This document shows, one piece after another, positions 8,742-10,000 of a stretch of 10,000 nucleotides of DNA (position 1 is its first letter; every line of letters starts with the position of its first letter). The DNA is from Neocallimastix lanati (nom. inval.). Lineage: Eukaryota > Neocallimastigomycota > Neocallimastigomycetes > Neocallimastigales > Neocallimastigaceae. The stretch lies in NCBI GenBank assembly GCA_016946835.1, contig JACVTC010000123.1:327501-337500 (forward strand). Direction: 5' to 3'. The notes beneath the pieces are model-generated. The model saw nothing but the letters and a program-made list of their open reading frames with translations. It ran no database searches and was not told the DNA's origin. Position numbers and translations under genes: made by a program.

Positions 8742-8911
8742 TAAGCTGTTAATACCTCATTATTATATAAAATTGAGGGAAAATACCCAATGACTACTTT
8801 AATAGAGTGGTTATAATAATTTTCTTTATCTTTTAAATATGTAAATTTAAATGATAAAGCAAAATTAAAAAAATAATAATAAAAAAAAAAAAAAAAACTG
8901 AATACAGCTTA
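8742..8911. other. G+C-richer island bounded by an 8-bp inverted repeat
   Basis: TAAGCTGT at 8742-8749 and its reverse complement ACAGCTTA at 8904-8911 bracket about 170 bases. The left two thirds contain several short complementary blocks: CCTCA/TGAGG (8755-8759 with 8774-8778), GGG/CCC (8777-8779 with 8786-8788) and ACTACT/AGTGGT (8793-8798 with 8806-8811, one G-T pair). On the minus strand one frame is stop-free from 8908 to a TAA at 8743-8741, about 55 codons without a Met. It could be a structured RNA, a decayed coding fragment or a small mobile-element remnant; no target-site duplication is visible. Confidence 0.35.
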
Positions 8912-8983
8912 CAATCTAGACTAAAATAATAACTATCGAATTTTCATTATTCTATTTATTAAACATATTAATTGAAAAAAAAA

Positions 8984-9049
8984 AAGGATTATCATTATAC
9001 ATTGACATTTTAAATAATTTAGAATGTTAAATCGATAATGGTAATTTTT
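8984..9049. ncRNA. Candidate fold-back RNA, imperfect hairpin of pre-miRNA-like size
   Basis: Two arms pair around a 9-nt loop (9012-9020). The inner stem is 10 bp (9002-9011 with 9021-9030, two G-T wobbles). Then comes an internal loop of 3 by 4 bases (8999-9001 and 9031-9034), then 11 bp (8988-8998 with 9035-9045, one G-T pair), extendable by wobble and A-T pairs to 8984 and 9049. The mismatches are not those of simple repeats. Dictyostelium has Dicer-like enzymes and reported miRNAs, so a short processed RNA is conceivable, but expression is not shown by sequence. It may instead be the remnant of an inverted duplication. Confidence 0.3.
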
Positions 9050-9067
9050 AACAAAAATTCAAAAATT

Positions 9068-9068
<1 letters not shown>

Positions 9069-9101
<33 letters not shown>
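9069..9101. repeat. A33 homopolymer
   Basis: Thirty-three consecutive A residues, about 20 bases right of the fold-back hairpin. It is too close to other A+T-rich DNA to be read as the poly(A) tail of a retrocopy; no duplicated target site was found. Confidence 0.92.
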
Positions 9102-9103
<2 letters not shown>

Positions 9104-9780
9104 AAACGGCTTTCAAAAGTATGAAACAACAATTAAAAAAAAAATAAAAAAAAGAATTATAATAAAATTCATTAAAATAAATATACCTTTAAATTTCTTT
9201 ATATATAAAAAAATATTATATAAAAAGAAAATAAAGTTTTTTAAAAAAAAAAATAAAAATAACAATAGAATAAAATAAACATCAAAATAAATAATAACAA
9301 CAAATTAAAACTAAACCAAATTATAAAACAAAGCAAAAAATAACTTATTATCAACAATTACAAATATATTTATTAACTATCAATAAAGCAAACTTAAATT
9401 TTTTTATTTTCATTTTCTACTAAAATTTATTTATTAGAATTAAAACATGAAGTATTTATATTATTACAACAAAAAATAAAAATATAAAATTTTTTTTTTT
9501 TACTTAAATATAAATTTTTATACAATTTGTGATTATCCTTTTTTATATATATATATATATATTTAAAAAAAGGAAAATTACAAATTTTTTCATTATTAAT
9601 TTATGTATTAAAATGAATATTAATAAATAATAAAAAGTAGTGTTTTAATAAAATGAATATTTATTAAAAATAAAATAAAATAAAAATTAAAATAAAAAAA
9701 GTTTAGTTGAGTAAAAAAGAAAAATATTGAAAGTGAATGATTTTAAATTTTAGTGTATTATGTGTAAACTTTTTCAAACT

Positions 9781-9782
<2 letters not shown>

Positions 9783-9815
<33 letters not shown>

Positions 9816-9890
9816 TTTGTTTTTGTTTTTGTTTTTGTTTTTGTTTTATTTTATTTTTTATTTTATTTTATTTTTTATTTATATTTTTTA
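9783..9890. repeat. T30 run, GTTTTT hexamers and ATTTT arrays
   Basis: A run of 30 T (9783-9812) is followed by GCTTTT and then five GTTTTT-type hexamers (G at 9819, 9825, 9831, 9837, 9843). After these come irregular ATTTT/ATTTTT units to about 9890. Translation gives the spurious Phe/Leu-rich frame mentioned above. Confidence 0.9.
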
Positions 9891-9939
9891 TTTTGATTTT
9901 ATATTTACTATAAAAAAATTTTTAAACTCGATAGTTAAT

Positions 9940-10000
9940 TTCTATATTACTTTTATACTTTATTATTATATATACACAAATTAATTTAAATAACGGATTG
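9940..10000 (-). other. Possible 3' end of a minus-strand gene at the right edge
   Basis: Composition shifts to include C and G in the last few bases. On the minus strand, two frames reach a TAA within the last 25 bases (for example GTTATTTAA), and an AATAAA-type word follows on that strand near 9961-9966. This fits the tail of a gene entering from the right, but under 20 bases of putative coding sequence is far too little to call. Confidence 0.12.

Larger units (their letters stand above)
8912..10000. other. Non-coding region right of the small gene
   Basis: Apart from the hairpin at 8984-9049 and the repeats listed separately, I see no gene here. It holds A runs, a C-over-G skewed stretch (about 9255-9385), TA dinucleotides at about 9546-9562 and T-rich arrays. 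The only long open frame (plus strand, 9760-9984) is a Phe/Leu/Tyr run produced by the T-rich repeats and is not considered real. Confidence 0.65.

Noticed and set aside
8742-8911. Miniature transposon with TAAGCTGT terminal repeats
   Set aside because: The terminal match is only 8 bp and no flanking target-site duplication is visible, so it is described only as an island.
8952-9008. Minus-strand 18-codon frame starting ATGTCAATG with a good AAAATG context
   Set aside because: It ends quickly, includes a poly-Phe run from a homopolymer, and overlaps the fold-back hairpin. Splicing it to the minus-strand frame at 8741-8908 needs tiny exons with weak sites.
9760-9984. Plus-strand 74-codon open frame rich in Phe, Leu and Tyr
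   Set aside because: After a few codons it is only the translation of a T30 run, GTTTTT hexamers and ATTTT units. It has no normal coding composition.

Overview
The window looks like nuclear DNA of a social amoeba of the Dictyostelium discoideum type. Evidence: extreme A+T content, long A and T homopolymers, AAT/TAA triplet tracts inside introns, short A/T-rich GT...AG introns, a strong preference for A/T-ending codons (AGA, TTA, GAA, AAT) and AATAAA-type 3' signals. No bacterial operon, tRNA, rRNA, CRISPR array or intact transposon is visible.

Region 1 (1-2632, minus strand) holds most of one intron-rich gene. Splicing nine exons by eye gives one continuous frame of 362 codons that runs off the left edge. 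The protein opens with an RNA recognition motif. It then carries several blocks that, as I remember human NOL8/Nop132 (yeast Nop8), belong to that nucleolar ribosome-assembly family. The eight introns carry most of the simple repeats, including an unusual GAT-phased hexamer array with a duplicated 30-bp unit.

Region 2 (2633-8325) is about 5.7 kb of A+T-rich DNA between two divergently transcribed genes. I find no convincing gene in it. It contains homopolymers, an (AAAT)15 microsatellite, several perfect short inverted repeats, a 27-bp direct repeat, and one island near 6543-6758 with more G+C than its surroundings and a 71-codon stop-free minus-strand frame.

Region 3 (8326-8666, plus strand) is a small two-exon gene for a 72-residue protein that I do not recognise, followed closely by polyadenylation-type signals and a perfect 10-bp hairpin.

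Region 4 (8667-10000) is mostly non-coding. It has a more G+C-rich island at 8742-8911 bounded by an 8-bp inverted repeat, an imperfect hairpin of pre-miRNA-like size at 8984-9049, a C-over-G skewed stretch near 9255-9385, and T-rich minisatellites. The last bases may touch the 3' end of another minus-strand gene.

The two genes show no visible functional link. I found no clear novel multi-gene system. The most useful leads are the small orphan protein, the 8984-9049 hairpin and the unusually long divergent intergenic region.
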